A stretch of 64,000 nucleotides of DNA from Pseudomonas bananamidigenes (GCF_001679645.1 NZ_LRUN01000057.1:1-64000), one strand, 5' to 3'. Shown: positions 34,601 to 43,992, numbered from the stretch's first letter. Numbers and translations are program-made. The notes: generated by a model not told the origin, from the letters alone.

Positions 34601-36529
34601 TCACTGATCGTCAAAATACCGCTCATGCCAGTCCACCAGCGGTTGCGGCGAGTTGAGTTTCTGGCCGTAGATTACCGAGTAGGACAAAACGTTCTGCACG
34701 TACTGGCGGGTTTCGTCGAACGGAATGCTTTCCACCCACACGTCGAAGCTCAGGTGATCGGCACCGCGCAGCCACTGGCGTACGCGGCCGGGGCCGGCGT
34801 TGTAGGCGGCGGAGGCGAGCACGCGGTTGCCGTTGAACTGGCTGTGCACCTGACTCAGGTAGGCCGCGCCGAGCTGGATGTTCTTGTCCGGATCGAGCAC
34901 TTGCTGCGGCGAGGCCAGCGGAATGCTGAATTTGCGTGCGGTTTCCTTGGCGGTACCGGGCATCAGTTGCATCAGGCCGCTGGCGCCGACGCCGGAACGG
35001 GCGTCGTCCATGAAAGCGCTTTCCTGACGGGTGATGGCGAACACCCAGCTCGAGTGCAGGCCTCGGACCTTGGCTTCACGCACCAGCGTGTCGCGGTGGG
35101 CCATCGGGAAGCGAATGTCCAGGTCATCCCAGTACTGCGCCTGACTGATGGTGCGGATTGCCGGGAAATACCATTTCAGGTCGTAAGCCAGTTTGGCCTG
35201 GGCCACCATTTCGTCGCGGTTGAAATGACGGCTGACGTGATACCACTCGCGACGTCCGTCGACGATCTGCCCGCGGGCGTGAAATTCCAGCGCGCGGCGA
35301 ACACCGGGCGTGTTGCGCACCTTGTTGATGATGGCCTGCCTGAGCACCAGCGGTTTGTTCATCAGCGAATAGGGTTGCTGGGAGCGGTCGGCGGCGAGGA
35401 ATCCGTAGAAGTCCCGCTCCCGTGCGAGGTTCCTGTACAGCGTCTGTGCTTCCGGGTTTTGCGGTTGAGCCAGTTCCAGGCTGCGGGCCTGCCAGTAGCG
35501 CCAGCGGTTGGTAGTGGCCAGATCCTGTGGCAGGCGGCGGGTCAACTGATAGGCATCGTCCCAGCGCGCCAGACGCAGCAACAGGCGCAGGCGCCATTCG
35601 GACACCGTGTTGTCGCGCAGTTCCGGGTCATATTTGGTCATCACGTCCAGCGCACGGCTGTCAAAGCGACGGGCCAGGGTCAGACCGATTTCCCGGGCGA
35701 TCGCGACTTTTTCATCCCGGGAGAAATGCATGCTGCTGGCGTAGCCATCGAGCAGGTCCATGGCCTTGTCCGGATCCTGACGGGCCAGACGACGCAGGCC
35801 GAGGCTCACGATATCGGACATTGGCTCATCGGCCGGGGTGAAGCGCGATGGCTGGTTGAGCAGTTCAGGTTTTTGCGCGACATCCACCAGCAGACGTCCA
35901 CGCGGGGCGAGTGTGGTCAGGCCATTGACCAGGCTGTTGGCCAGCGGGTAGTTGCGCGCCTGGGCGGCGAGTTTGGTGCGCTCCCAGCGTTTCTGTTCGG
36001 TCAACTGGCCGTCGGCGGCCCAGATGCCGAACAACGCATCGCACGCGGCGGGTTGCGATTTGCCGGTCAGCCACAGTTTGTCGGCGTTGGCGTAACCTTC
36101 GGCCTTGTGACCGCTGCTGATCTGGTACTGCGCGTTCAGGCAGTCCAGCTCGGTGAAATTGAGTTTAGGGTCGTAATACTTGACGAAGGTCGCCCAGTCA
36201 CCACGGTCGGCGAGCCAGCGCAACCAGCGCAGCTTCATCCAGTTGGCCTGGGGCAGGTCACCGTGTTCGGCGAGGAATTTTTCGATTTCCGCGTTGCTGG
36301 CGGTCTTCAGGCGAGCGGTCAGCTCGTCGTAGGCCAGATACGGTTCCAGCGGATAATCGGCGAGGGCCTGGCTGTAACGAAAATACGGACCGGTGTCGCC
36401 CTTGGCCAGGGCGCGCTTGGCCTCATCGTAATACTGGCGCTGGGTGGACAGGTCCACCGCCTGGGCGGATTGAGCAGCAGCGGCGGTGAGTAGCAAACAG
36501 GATAAAACACTGAGAAGGCGACTGCGCAT
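34601..36529 (-). CDS. slt: Soluble lytic murein transglycosylase
   Basis: A 642-residue periplasmic enzyme that cleaves peptidoglycan between MurNAc and GlcNAc to form 1,6-anhydro ends. A signal peptide (MRSRLLSVLSCLLLTAAAAQ, cleaved near 26) precedes the long alpha-superhelical U domain (about 30-440). The C-terminal catalytic domain contains the glutamate in FAITRQESAFMD, followed by the family's GASGLMQLMPGTA and ASAAYNAGPGRVRQWL. Length equals E. coli Slt70. ATG 36529 is the start that opens the signal peptide; the frame continues to 36577. The gene is divergent from uup; the same pair occurs in P. aeruginosa. Confidence 0.95.
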   Translation of the reverse strand: MRSRLLSVLSCLLLTAAAAQSAQAVDLSTQRQYYDEAKRALAKGDTGPYFRYSQALADYPLEPYLAYDELTARLKTASNAEIEKFLAEHGDLPQANWMKLRWLRWLADRGDWATFVKYYDPKLNFTELDCLNAQYQISSGHKAEGYANADKLWLTGKSQPAACDALFGIWAADGQLTEQKRWERTKLAAQARNYPLANSLVNGLTTLAPRGRLLVDVAQKPELLNQPSRFTPADEPMSDIVSLGLRRLARQDPDKAMDLLDGYASSMHFSRDEKVAIAREIGLTLARRFDSRALDVMTKYDPELRDNTVSEWRLRLLLRLARWDDAYQLTRRLPQDLATTNRWRYWQARSLELAQPQNPEAQTLYRNLARERDFYGFLAADRSQQPYSLMNKPLVLRQAIINKVRNTPGVRRALEFHARGQIVDGRREWYHVSRHFNRDEMVAQAKLAYDLKWYFPAIRTISQAQYWDDLDIRFPMAHRDTLVREAKVRGLHSSWVFAITRQESAFMDDARSGVGASGLMQLMPGTAKETARKFSIPLASPQQVLDPDKNIQLGAAYLSQVHSQFNGNRVLASAAYNAGPGRVRQWLRGADHLSFDVWVESIPFDETRQYVQNVLSYSVIYGQKLNSPQPLVDWHERYFDDQ

Positions 36530-36742
36530 GAGACATCCGGGCAGAGAAATCATGACAAGTGCCAGCGTGGGCGGCACTGAATTGTCTGTAGCTTAGCCTT
36601 TTGCCAGCAGACGGCGAAAGCTTTGCCGGCCTTGTGGCACAAGTTCGCAACAAATGTTGTGCAGAGTACGTCAGCGGCGAAATTGCCGGCCTGTTCGGCC
36701 CTCGATTCAGGTAGAATGCGCGCCCGGTTTTTGGAGAAGCTC

Positions 36743-38665
36743 ATGACCCTGCTCAAATTCAGCGATGTGTCCCTTGCATTCGGCGCGATGCCGTTGTTGG
36801 ACAAGGTGTCCTGGCAGATCGCCCGTGGTGAGCGGGTGTGCATCATCGGCCGCAACGGCACCGGCAAGTCCAGCATGATGAAACTGGTCAAGGGCGACCA
36901 GAAGCCTGATGACGGCGCCGTGTGGCGCGCCCCCGGTCTGAAGATCGGTGAATTGCCGCAGGAATTGCCGCTGGCCGACGAGCGGACTGTATTCGATGTG
37001 GTAGCCGAGGGCCTCGACGGCGTGGGCGCGTTGCTTGCCGAATATCATCACCTGAGCCAGAACATCGTCACCGACGCCGATCTGGAAAAGCTGATGCACG
37101 TCCAGCACGATCTCGAAGCCCGTGACGGCTGGCGCTTGCAGACCCTGGTCGACAGCACCCTGAGCCGCCTGCAACTGCCGGCCGACAAGACCCTCGCCGA
37201 ATTGTCCGGCGGCTGGCGTCGTCGCGTGCTGCTGGCGCAGGCGCTGGTGTCGGAGCCTGATCTGCTGCTGCTCGACGAACCGACCAACCACCTGGACATC
37301 GGTGCGATTGCCTGGCTCGAAGAAGCGCTGAAAGACTTCCAGGGCGCCGTGCTGTTCATCACGCACGACCGTTCTTTCCTGCAAAATCTCGCCACCCGCA
37401 TCCTCGAACTGGATCGCGGCGGTCTGATCGACTGGAACGGCGACTACGCCAGTTTCCTGGTCCACAAAGAAGCCGAGCTGGCGGCCGAAGAGACCGCCAA
37501 CGCACTGTTCGACAAGCGCCTGGCTCAGGAAGAAGTGTGGATTCGTCAGGGCATCAAGGCCCGTCGCACCCGTAACGAAGGCCGCGTGCGTGCGCTGAAG
37601 GCCCTGCGTGTCGAGCGCAGTGAACGTCGTGAACGCACCGGCAAGGCCAATATCCAGCTGGAATCGGCCGAGAAATCCGGCAAGCAGGTGATGGTGCTGG
37701 ATAACGTGAGCTTCGCCCATCCGGGTGGCCCGTTCCTGATCCGCGATTTCTCCATGGTGCTGCAGCGCGGCGACCGTATCGGCCTGCTCGGCGCCAACGG
37801 TACCGGCAAGACCACCCTGCTGAAACTGATGCTCAGCGGTCTGCAACCGACCAGCGGCAAAGTGGAAGAGGGCACGAAGATCGACGTGGCCTACTTCGAC
37901 CAGTTGCGCCATCAGCTGGATCTGGAAAAGACCGTGGTCGACAACGTCGCCGAAGGTCGCGATTTCATCGAAATCAATGGTCAGAGCCGCCACGTGCTGA
38001 GTTACCTCGGCGACTTCCTGTTCAGCCCGCAGCGTGCCCGCACGCCGGTGAAGGCCTTGTCCGGTGGCGAGCGAGCGCGCCTGCTGCTGGCCAAACTGTT
38101 CAGCAAGCCTGCCAACCTGCTGGTGCTCGATGAACCGACCAACGACCTCGATGTGGAAACCCTCGAACTGCTCGAAGAGGTGTTGCTGACCTTCAATGGC
38201 ACCGTACTGATGGTCAGCCACGACCGGGCGTTCCTCGACAACGTGGTCACCAGCACGCTGGTCTTCGAAGGTGAGGGCAAGGTTCGCGAATACGTTGGCG
38301 GCTATCAGGACTGGATCCGTCAGGGCGGTTCACCGCGCCTTCTGGGCGTCACTGAAAGCAAATCCGGCAAGGCCGATTTGAACTCGGCAGTGGTCACCGC
38401 CGAACCGGCTCCGGTTGTCGCACCGGTTGCTGCGGCCCCGGCTGCGAAGAAGAAGCTGAGCTACAAGCTTCAGCGCGAACTGGAGGCGTTGCCGGGCGAG
38501 ATCGACGCCAAGGAGCAGCAGATCGCTGCCGTGGAGGCTGAAATGGCCGAAGCCGGTTTCTATCAGCGTCCGCCGGCCGAGACGGCCAGGGTCATTGCTT
38601 CGCTGGAGCAGATGCAGGCCGAACTGGATGCACTGGTGGAACGTTGGGCCGAACTGGATGCCTGA
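36743..38665 (+). CDS. uup: ABC-F family ATPase Uup
   Basis: A 640-residue cytoplasmic protein with two ABC ATPase domains and no membrane segments, acting on ribosomes or branched DNA according to work on E. coli Uup. Domain one has GRNGTGKSS and LSGGWRRRVLLAQAL; domain two has GANGTGKTT and LSGGERARLLLAKLF. A linker rich in Arg/Glu lies between them. The C terminus (about 565-640), after an Ala/Pro/Val-rich segment, is a coiled coil typical of Uup (EIDAKEQQIAAVEAEMAE). ATG 36743 follows GGAG. The open frame goes back to 36623 without another ribosome site. Confidence 0.94.
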   Translation: MTLLKFSDVSLAFGAMPLLDKVSWQIARGERVCIIGRNGTGKSSMMKLVKGDQKPDDGAVWRAPGLKIGELPQELPLADERTVFDVVAEGLDGVGALLAEYHHLSQNIVTDADLEKLMHVQHDLEARDGWRLQTLVDSTLSRLQLPADKTLAELSGGWRRRVLLAQALVSEPDLLLLDEPTNHLDIGAIAWLEEALKDFQGAVLFITHDRSFLQNLATRILELDRGGLIDWNGDYASFLVHKEAELAAEETANALFDKRLAQEEVWIRQGIKARRTRNEGRVRALKALRVERSERRERTGKANIQLESAEKSGKQVMVLDNVSFAHPGGPFLIRDFSMVLQRGDRIGLLGANGTGKTTLLKLMLSGLQPTSGKVEEGTKIDVAYFDQLRHQLDLEKTVVDNVAEGRDFIEINGQSRHVLSYLGDFLFSPQRARTPVKALSGGERARLLLAKLFSKPANLLVLDEPTNDLDVETLELLEEVLLTFNGTVLMVSHDRAFLDNVVTSTLVFEGEGKVREYVGGYQDWIRQGGSPRLLGVTESKSGKADLNSAVVTAEPAPVVAPVAAAPAAKKKLSYKLQRELEALPGEIDAKEQQIAAVEAEMAEAGFYQRPPAETARVIASLEQMQAELDALVERWAELDA

Positions 38666-38680
38666 TGGTTTCCAGACATG

Positions 38681-38716
38681 AAAAAGCCCGGCTCCAGTCA
38701 TGGACGCCGGGCTTTT
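38681..38716. terminator. Bidirectional terminator between uup and usp
   Basis: AAAAAGCCCGGC, a 12-base loop, then GCCGGGCTTTT. The A and T tracts let it serve both convergent genes. Confidence 0.88.
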
Positions 38717-38732
38717 CAGCTTTTGCCTGTAA

Positions 38733-39170
38733 TCAGCGTTTGACCAGGTGCACCGCCAGCACGTCGCAAGGCGCGCCGTGCAGGACATCGTTGGCAGTCG
38801 AACCCAGCAACAGGGCCAGACCATGTCGGCCATGGCTGCCGACCACAATCAGGTCGCATCCCTGTTCCTTGGCGAAATGATGGATTTCCTGACGTGGCTG
38901 GCCGTAGGTCAGATGGCAATTGGAGCCTTCCAGTTCGGAGTATTTGTGCTTCAGGCGCTCGAGGCGTTCCTTGGCCTGATCGAATTGCTGTTGTTGCAGT
39001 TGTGACAGATCCATGGGTACGTCACCGCCGAAAGCCATGGCCATCGGTTCGACGATATGCACCAGCGACAACTTGGCGCCATTGCTCACCGACAGCTCTC
39101 GGGCGCGGTGGATCACAGGGTCGCACTCTTCGGTCAGATCTACGGCGACCAGAATATGGTGGTAGGGCAT
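38733..39170 (-). CDS. Universal stress protein (UspA family)
   Basis: A 145-residue cytoplasmic single-domain Usp protein. The fold starts with HHILVAVDLTEECDPVIHRA (phosphate-binding Asp of the first strand) and ends with the ATP-binding motif GSHGRHGLALLLGSTANDVL (G-x2-G-x9-G-S/T). Members bind ATP and help survival under stress and stationary phase; this one corresponds in position to PA3017 of P. aeruginosa. ATG 39170 has GAGGAG seven bases upstream. The open frame further up to 39401 overlaps the divergent hypothetical gene's control region and is unlikely to be used. Confidence 0.9.
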   Translation of the reverse strand: MPYHHILVAVDLTEECDPVIHRARELSVSNGAKLSLVHIVEPMAMAFGGDVPMDLSQLQQQQFDQAKERLERLKHKYSELEGSNCHLTYGQPRQEIHHFAKEQGCDLIVVGSHGRHGLALLLGSTANDVLHGAPCDVLAVHLVKR

Positions 39171-39273
39171 GAGGTGCTCCTCGTGAGGGATCAATATTGT
39201 TAAGTATGGCTGGTTTCGAGCGCATTGGTTCCAAAGTGACACAACGGGCTCATCAAGATTCGGGAGTAGAGAT

Positions 39274-39711
39274 ATGACGGTCTGGCTGGTGGTGTCAATC
39301 CTGCTGGTGGTGTTGAGTCCGCTGGCATGGTTACGCCCGTCCCGTGCGCAGAGTGACCGAATAGCCTTGCGCGCCGAGGCCCGGCGCATCGGGTTGGCCA
39401 TGCAGCTTGCCCCTCAGGAATGGCCGCACTGGCTGAGCCAGGAACCTCCAAACCCCTGTGCGCAATATCATCGGCCACGGCGCGGCAAACAGCCGTCGTG
39501 CTGGACTTACTGGCAGAAAAGCCCCGGGATCTGGGTCAATCAGTGGCAGGAAGTCTGTGAGGATCCGCTTCTTCAAAGTCATTTCGAAAAATTGCCAGGC
39601 AATGTTTTCAAGGTCGAGGCCGACCAGCAGATGATTGCGCTTTATTGGGGCGAGAAGGGTGACGCTTCGGTTCTGCTTGAAATCGACGCCACGCTGAAAG
39701 CACTGGCATGA
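39274..39711 (+). CDS. Conserved hypothetical protein with N-terminal membrane anchor
   Basis: A 145-residue protein with one membrane helix at the N terminus (VWLVVSILLVVLSPLAWL) followed by a soluble domain, probably facing the cytoplasm given the positive charges (RPSR, RIALRAEARRIG) after the helix. The domain is rich in tryptophan and contains three cysteines. It lies between usp and fadB at the position where P. aeruginosa has a gene of unknown function (PA3016 by my recollection of the order). I do not recognise a domain family. The start ATG 39274 has GAG sequences upstream but no strong ribosome site. Confidence 0.7.
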   Translation: MTVWLVVSILLVVLSPLAWLRPSRAQSDRIALRAEARRIGLAMQLAPQEWPHWLSQEPPNPCAQYHRPRRGKQPSCWTYWQKSPGIWVNQWQEVCEDPLLQSHFEKLPGNVFKVEADQQMIALYWGEKGDASVLLEIDATLKALA

Positions 39712-39760
39712 ACCGTAGACGTTTCGCGCTGCAAGGGTGTGAAACGTCTGGCAGACGAGC

Positions 39761-39789
39761 AATAAAAAGCCCGACATGATTCGTCGGGC
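39761..39789 (-). terminator. Orphan minus-strand terminator-like hairpin
   Basis: GCCCGAC-ATGATTC-GTCGGGC with a T-rich tail only when read leftward (complement of AATAAAAA at 39761-39768). No minus-strand gene lies upstream of it, so it may end an unannotated small RNA from the fadB control region, or be chance. Confidence 0.45.
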
Positions 39790-40073
39790 GGAATTGGCCA
39801 GGCAGGCCGGAAATTCTTTTTGACGTTGAACCGGGCGAGCCGGTCAGCAGTCATGCAGCCGTTTTCTTTCGTGGTCCCGCCAGCGTAGCCTGTTAAACAA
39901 GGCTTGCAGCGAATTAGGGCGACTTTTCTAACTATTAATCTTATGAATGCCTTGACATGCAAGCGTGTGTGGCCGGGCTGCGTCCTACAGAAATGACCGC
40001 AAAGTCGCTTTTGAACCCGCATTTAGGGCGATTGACAATTGTCGGAAATTCCGTGAAGGTGGCGTACCCAAAT

Positions 40074-40087
40074 CAAACGGGCGTATG
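40074..40087. promoter_or_regulatory. PsrA box upstream of fadBA (one mismatch)
   Basis: CAAAC-GGGC-GTATG fits the PsrA consensus (G/C)AAAC-N2-4-GTTT(G/C) except for one base. It lies 164 bases before the fadB start. In P. aeruginosa PsrA represses the fadBA operon and long-chain acyl groups relieve this; the psrA gene is 9 kb away in this window with two perfect boxes of its own. Confidence 0.6.
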
Positions 40088-40250
40088 AATTGAGCGTTTG
40101 TATTGCAGACTGCTCCTACAGAATCCCGACTATCGCGTTGGCGGGTGTGCCGGGCGGATGGGTGTCAGCATTGACGAAAAAACGTCCTGCCGAGCCATTT
40201 GCCTGCGTCCGACGTGTACTGTTCAGCTTCCATATCGTGGAGATCAGTTG

Positions 40251-42397
40251 ATGATTTACGAAGGTAAAGCCATCACGGTTAAAGCTCTTGAAAGTGGCAT
40301 CGTCGAATTGAAATTCGACCTCAAGGGTGAGTCCGTCAACAAGTTCAACCGTCTTACCCTGAACGAACTGCGTCAGGCCGTAGACACCATCAAGGCAGAT
40401 GCTTCGATCAAGGGCGTGATCGTCAGCAGTGGCAAGGACGTGTTCATCGTCGGCGCGACATCACTGAATTTGTCGACAACTTCAAGCTGCCGGATGCCGA
40501 GCTGGTTGCAGGCAATCTCGAAGCCAACAAGATCTTCAGCGATTTCGAAGACCTCGACGTTCCGACCGTGGCCGCGATCAACGGTATCGCCCTGGGTGGC
40601 GGTCTGGAAATGTGCCTGGCAGCGGACTACCGCGTCATGTCGACGAAGGCCAAGATCGGTCTGCCGGAAGTCAAGCTGGGCATCTACCCGGGCTTCGGCG
40701 GTACGGTGCGTCTGCCGCGTCTGATCGGTGCCGACAACGCCATCGAGTGGATTGCCGCCGGCAAGGAAAACCGTCCTGAAGACGCGCTGAAGGTCGGAGC
40801 CGTGGATGCCGTGGTGGCTCCCGAGAAGCTGCTGGAGGCTTCCGTCGAGCTGATCAAGCGTGCCATTTCCGGCGAGTTCGACTACAAGGCCAAGCGTCAG
40901 CCGAAGCTGGAAAAACTCAAGCTGAACGCCATCGAACAAATGATGGCTTTCGAAACCGCCAAGGGTTTCGTGGCCGGCCAGGCGGGTCCGAACTACCCGG
41001 CCCCGGTCGAAGCGATCAAGACCATCCAGAAAGCCGCGAACTTCGGTCGTGACAAGGCGCTGGAAGTCGAAGCTGCAGGTTTCGTGAAACTGGCCAAGAC
41101 CTCTGCCGCGCAGAGCTTGATCGGTCTGTTCCTGAACGATCAGGAACTGAAGAAAAAGGCCAAGGCCTATGACGAGATCGCCAAGGATGTGAAACAGGCT
41201 GCCGTACTGGGCGCCGGCATCATGGGTGGCGGTATCGCCTATCAGTCGGCCTCCAAAGGTACGCCGATCCTGATGAAGGACATCAACGAGCACGGTATCG
41301 AGCAAGGTCTGGCTGAAGCCGCCAAACTGCTGGTCGGTCGGGTTGATAAAGGCCGCATGACCGCGGCGAAAATGGCTGAAGTGCTCAATGGCATTCGTCC
41401 GACGCTGTCCTATGGCGATTTCGGTCATGTCGATCTGGTCGTTGAAGCCGTGGTCGAGAATCCGAAGGTCAAGCAAGCCGTTCTGGCGGAAGTCGAAGAT
41501 CAGGTCAAAGAGGACACCATCCTTGCGTCCAATACCTCGACCATTTCCATCAGCCTGCTGGCCAAGGCCCTCAAGCGTCCGGAAAACTTCGTCGGCATGC
41601 ACTTTTTCAACCCTGTGCACATGATGCCGCTGGTGGAAGTGATCCGTGGCGAGAAGTCCAGCGAGCTGGCCATCGCCACCACCGTTGCCTACGCCAAGAA
41701 AATGGGCAAGAACCCGATCGTCGTCAACGACTGCCCGGGCTTCCTGGTCAACCGCGTACTGTTCCCGTATTTCGGCGGTTTCGCCAAGCTGGTCAGTGCC
41801 GGTGTGGACTTCGTCCGTATCGACAAGGTCATGGAAAAATTCGGCTGGCCGATGGGCCCGGCATACCTGATGGACGTGGTCGGCATCGACACCGGCCACC
41901 ATGGTCGTGACGTGATGGCTGAAGGCTTCCCGGATCGCATGAAGGACGACCGCCGTTCTGCCGTTGACGTGCTTTACGAAGCCAAGCGTCTGGGTCAGAA
42001 GAACGGCAAGGGCTTCTATGCCTACGAGGCCGACAAGAAAGGCAAGCAGAAGAAAGTCGCCGATCCGTCGGTACTGGAAGTGCTCAAGCCGATCGTCTAC
42101 GAGCAACGCGAAGTCACTGACGAGGACATCATCAACTGGATGATGATCCCGCTGTGCCTGGAAACCGTGCGCTGCCTGGAAGACGGTATCGTCGAAACCG
42201 CTGCCGAAGCCGACATGGGTCTGGTCTACGGCATTGGTTTCCCTCCGTTCCGTGGCGGTGCGCTGCGTTACATCGACTCGATCGGTGTTGCCGAGTTCGT
42301 TGCCCTGGCCGACCAGTACGCTGATTTGGGCGCGCTGTACCACCCGACCGCGAAGCTGCGCGAAATGGCCAAGAACGGCCAGAGCTTCTTCGGTTAA
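40251..42397 (+). pseudogene. fadB: Fatty acid oxidation complex alpha subunit, broken by a -1 frameshift
   Basis: FadB joins an enoyl-CoA hydratase/isomerase half (about residues 1-190) to a 3-hydroxyacyl-CoA dehydrogenase half (from about 310; NAD site VLGAGIMGGGIAY). ATG 40251 opens the correct frame, but after VFIVGA it continues as TSLNLSTTSS and stops at 40724. The second frame, from about 40457, reads DITEFVDNFKLPDAE and continues to the normal end at 42397. One base is missing after 40456 (GGCGC-GACATC where GGCGC-N-GACATC is expected). Adding one base gives exactly 715 residues, the normal length. Everything else is intact, including GIALGGGLEM and NPVHMMPLVEV. Either a sequencing error or a very recent mutation; fadA downstream is intact. 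Confidence 0.93.
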
Positions 42398-42426
42398 GCG
42401 CCCCCAACCAGAGTGAGAGTGAACTT

Positions 42427-43602
42427 ATGAGCTTGAATCCTAGAGACGTCGTGATTGTCGATTTCGGTCGTACTCCGATGGGCCGCTCCAAGGGCGGCAT
42501 GCACCGCAACACCCGCGCCGAAGACATGTCGGCGCACCTGATCAGCAAACTGCTGGAACGCAACACCAAGGTCGATCCAGCAGAAGTCGAGGACGTGATC
42601 TGGGGCTGTGTGAACCAGACCCTGGAGCAAGGCTGGAACATCGCGCGCATGGCGTCGCTGATGACCCAGATTCCGCACACGTCGGCCGGCCAGACCGTCA
42701 GCCGTCTGTGCGGTTCGTCGATGAGCGCACTGCACACCGCTGCGCAAGCGATCATGACCGGCAACGGTGACGTTTTCGTGGTGGGTGGCGTCGAGCATAT
42801 GGGCCACGTGAGCATGATGCACGGTGTCGATCCGAACCCGCACATGTCCCTGTACGCGGCGAAAGCCTCGGGCATGATGGGCCTGACCGCTGAAATGCTC
42901 GGCAAAATGCACGGCATCACTCGCGAACAGCAGGACGCCTTTGGCGTGCGTTCCCATCAGTTGGCCCACAAGGCAACCGTGGAAGGCAAGTTCAAGGATG
43001 AAATCATCCCGATGCAGGGCTACGACGAGAACGGTTTCCTGAAAACCTTCGACTACGACGAAACCATTCGTCCGGAAACCACCCTGGAAAGCCTGGCGGC
43101 TCTGAAGCCGGCATTCAATCCAAAGGGTGGTACCGTGACTGCCGGTACCTCGTCGCAGATCACCGATGGTGCTTCGTGCATGATCGTGATGTCGGCACAG
43201 CGTGCGCAGGATCTGGGTATCCAGCCAATGGCCGTCATTCGTTCGATGGCGGTGGCGGGTGTGGATCCGGCAATCATGGGTTACGGTCCAGTGCCGTCGA
43301 CCCAGAAAGCGCTCAAGCGTGCCGGTCTGACCATCAACGACATCGACTTCTTCGAGCTCAACGAAGCGTTCGCGGCACAGGCTCTGCCAGTGCTGAAGGA
43401 CCTGAAAGTGCTCGACAAGATGAATGAGAAGGTTAACCTGCACGGCGGCGCGATCGCCCTGGGTCATCCGTTCGGTTGCTCCGGTGCCCGTATTTCCGGC
43501 ACCTTGCTGAACGTGATGAAGCAGAATGGCGGTACCTTCGGGGTGGCTACCATGTGCGTTGGCCTCGGCCAGGGCATCACCACCGTTTTCGAACGCGTTT
43601 AA
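42427..43602 (+). CDS. fadA: 3-ketoacyl-CoA thiolase, fatty acid oxidation beta subunit
   Basis: A 391-residue thiolase for the last step of beta-oxidation, cleaving 3-ketoacyl-CoA into acetyl-CoA and a shortened acyl-CoA. The acylated cysteine is residue 95 in RLCGSSMSALH, and the C-terminal active-site segments NEAFAAQ, GGAIALGHPFGCSGAR and CVGLGQG are all present. It starts 29 bases after fadB, so both subunits come from one mRNA; a strong terminator follows. Intact FadA without functional FadB would not form the complex, which is one reason to check the fadB frameshift. Confidence 0.96.
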   Translation: MSLNPRDVVIVDFGRTPMGRSKGGMHRNTRAEDMSAHLISKLLERNTKVDPAEVEDVIWGCVNQTLEQGWNIARMASLMTQIPHTSAGQTVSRLCGSSMSALHTAAQAIMTGNGDVFVVGGVEHMGHVSMMHGVDPNPHMSLYAAKASGMMGLTAEMLGKMHGITREQQDAFGVRSHQLAHKATVEGKFKDEIIPMQGYDENGFLKTFDYDETIRPETTLESLAALKPAFNPKGGTVTAGTSSQITDGASCMIVMSAQRAQDLGIQPMAVIRSMAVAGVDPAIMGYGPVPSTQKALKRAGLTINDIDFFELNEAFAAQALPVLKDLKVLDKMNEKVNLHGGAIALGHPFGCSGARISGTLLNVMKQNGGTFGVATMCVGLGQGITTVFERV

Positions 43603-43620
43603 GCGTCTCGTCGATGGAAG

Positions 43621-43645
43621 CCGGGGCCAAGTGCCCCGGTTTTTG
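43621..43645 (+). terminator. Terminator of fadBA
   Basis: CCGGGGC-CAAGT-GCCCCGG stem followed by TTTTTG and further T-rich sequence, 18 bases after the fadA stop. Confidence 0.92.
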
Positions 43646-43701
43646 TTTTTGCGGATTTATTTTTGTATTTATTTTGAAAAAATTTGAGTGAGGGCCGAAG
43701 C

Positions 43702-43938
43702 ATGCCGATACAACCTGGGCTCTACCAACATTACAAAGGTCCGCAGTACCGCGTATTCAGTGTTGCGCGGCATTCCGAGACCGAAGAGGAAGTGGTCTTT
43801 TACCAAGCCCTGTATGGTGATTATGGCTTCTGGGTGCGTCCCTTGAGCATGTTCCTGGAGTCCGTCGAAGTTGACGGCGAGCGGGTCCCACGCTTTGCTT
43901 TGGTGCAAGCCGAACCAAGCCTTTTTTCGAAGCCGTGA
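43702..43938 (+). CDS. DUF1653 family protein
   Basis: A 78-residue protein consisting of one DUF1653 domain: PGLYQHYKGPQYRVFSVARH, the acidic turn TEEEVVFYQALYGDYGFWVRP, and the VPRFALV strand. The family is widespread and its function is not established; the fold is a small beta-barrel. ATG 43702 is preceded by GAGGG; the frame extends upstream to 43684 without a better start. It lies between fadA and topA, the same position as PA3012 in P. aeruginosa. Confidence 0.85.
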   Translation: MPIQPGLYQHYKGPQYRVFSVARHSETEEEVVFYQALYGDYGFWVRPLSMFLESVEVDGERVPRFALVQAEPSLFSKP

Positions 43939-43963
43939 GGCGAGGGCGCGCAAAACCCTGCGC

Positions 43964-43992
43964 TTGACCTCACCTTGTAGCCACTATATATA
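43964..43992 (+). promoter_or_regulatory. Sigma70 promoter of topA
   Basis: TTGACC (43964-43969), a 17-base spacer and TATATA (43987-43992), with transcription expected near 44000, some 50 bases before the topA start codon. An overlapping -10 choice at 43985 would give a 15-base spacer. Confidence 0.65.

Larger units (their letters stand above)
39712..40250. other. 539-base gap upstream of fadB
   Basis: No convincing gene is seen. The contents include a minus-strand terminator-like hairpin (39761-39789), an AT-rich stretch near 39925-39960, TTGACA at 40032-40037, and a near-consensus PsrA box at 40074-40087. A minus-strand open frame (39642-40022) looks random in composition and has no ribosome site. 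The segment presumably carries the fadBA promoter and perhaps a small RNA. Confidence 0.5.

Noticed and set aside
34565..36493. 642-residue plus-strand frame opposite slt
   Set aside because: Shadow of slt; it begins inside the terminator hairpin and shows no domain.
39642..40022. 126-residue minus-strand frame upstream of fadB
   Set aside because: No ribosome site, Arg/Cys-rich random composition, and overlap with the end of the plus-strand hypothetical gene.
40074..40100. CAAACG...CGTTTG as one wide PsrA operator upstream of fadB
   Set aside because: The 15-base spacer is outside the 2-4 bases known for PsrA; the CAAAC-GGGC-GTATG reading of the left part fits better.
40373..42343. 656-residue minus-strand frame opposite fadB
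   Set aside because: Antisense shadow of the high-GC fadB gene; no recognisable domain, and it crosses the fadB frameshift site only by chance.
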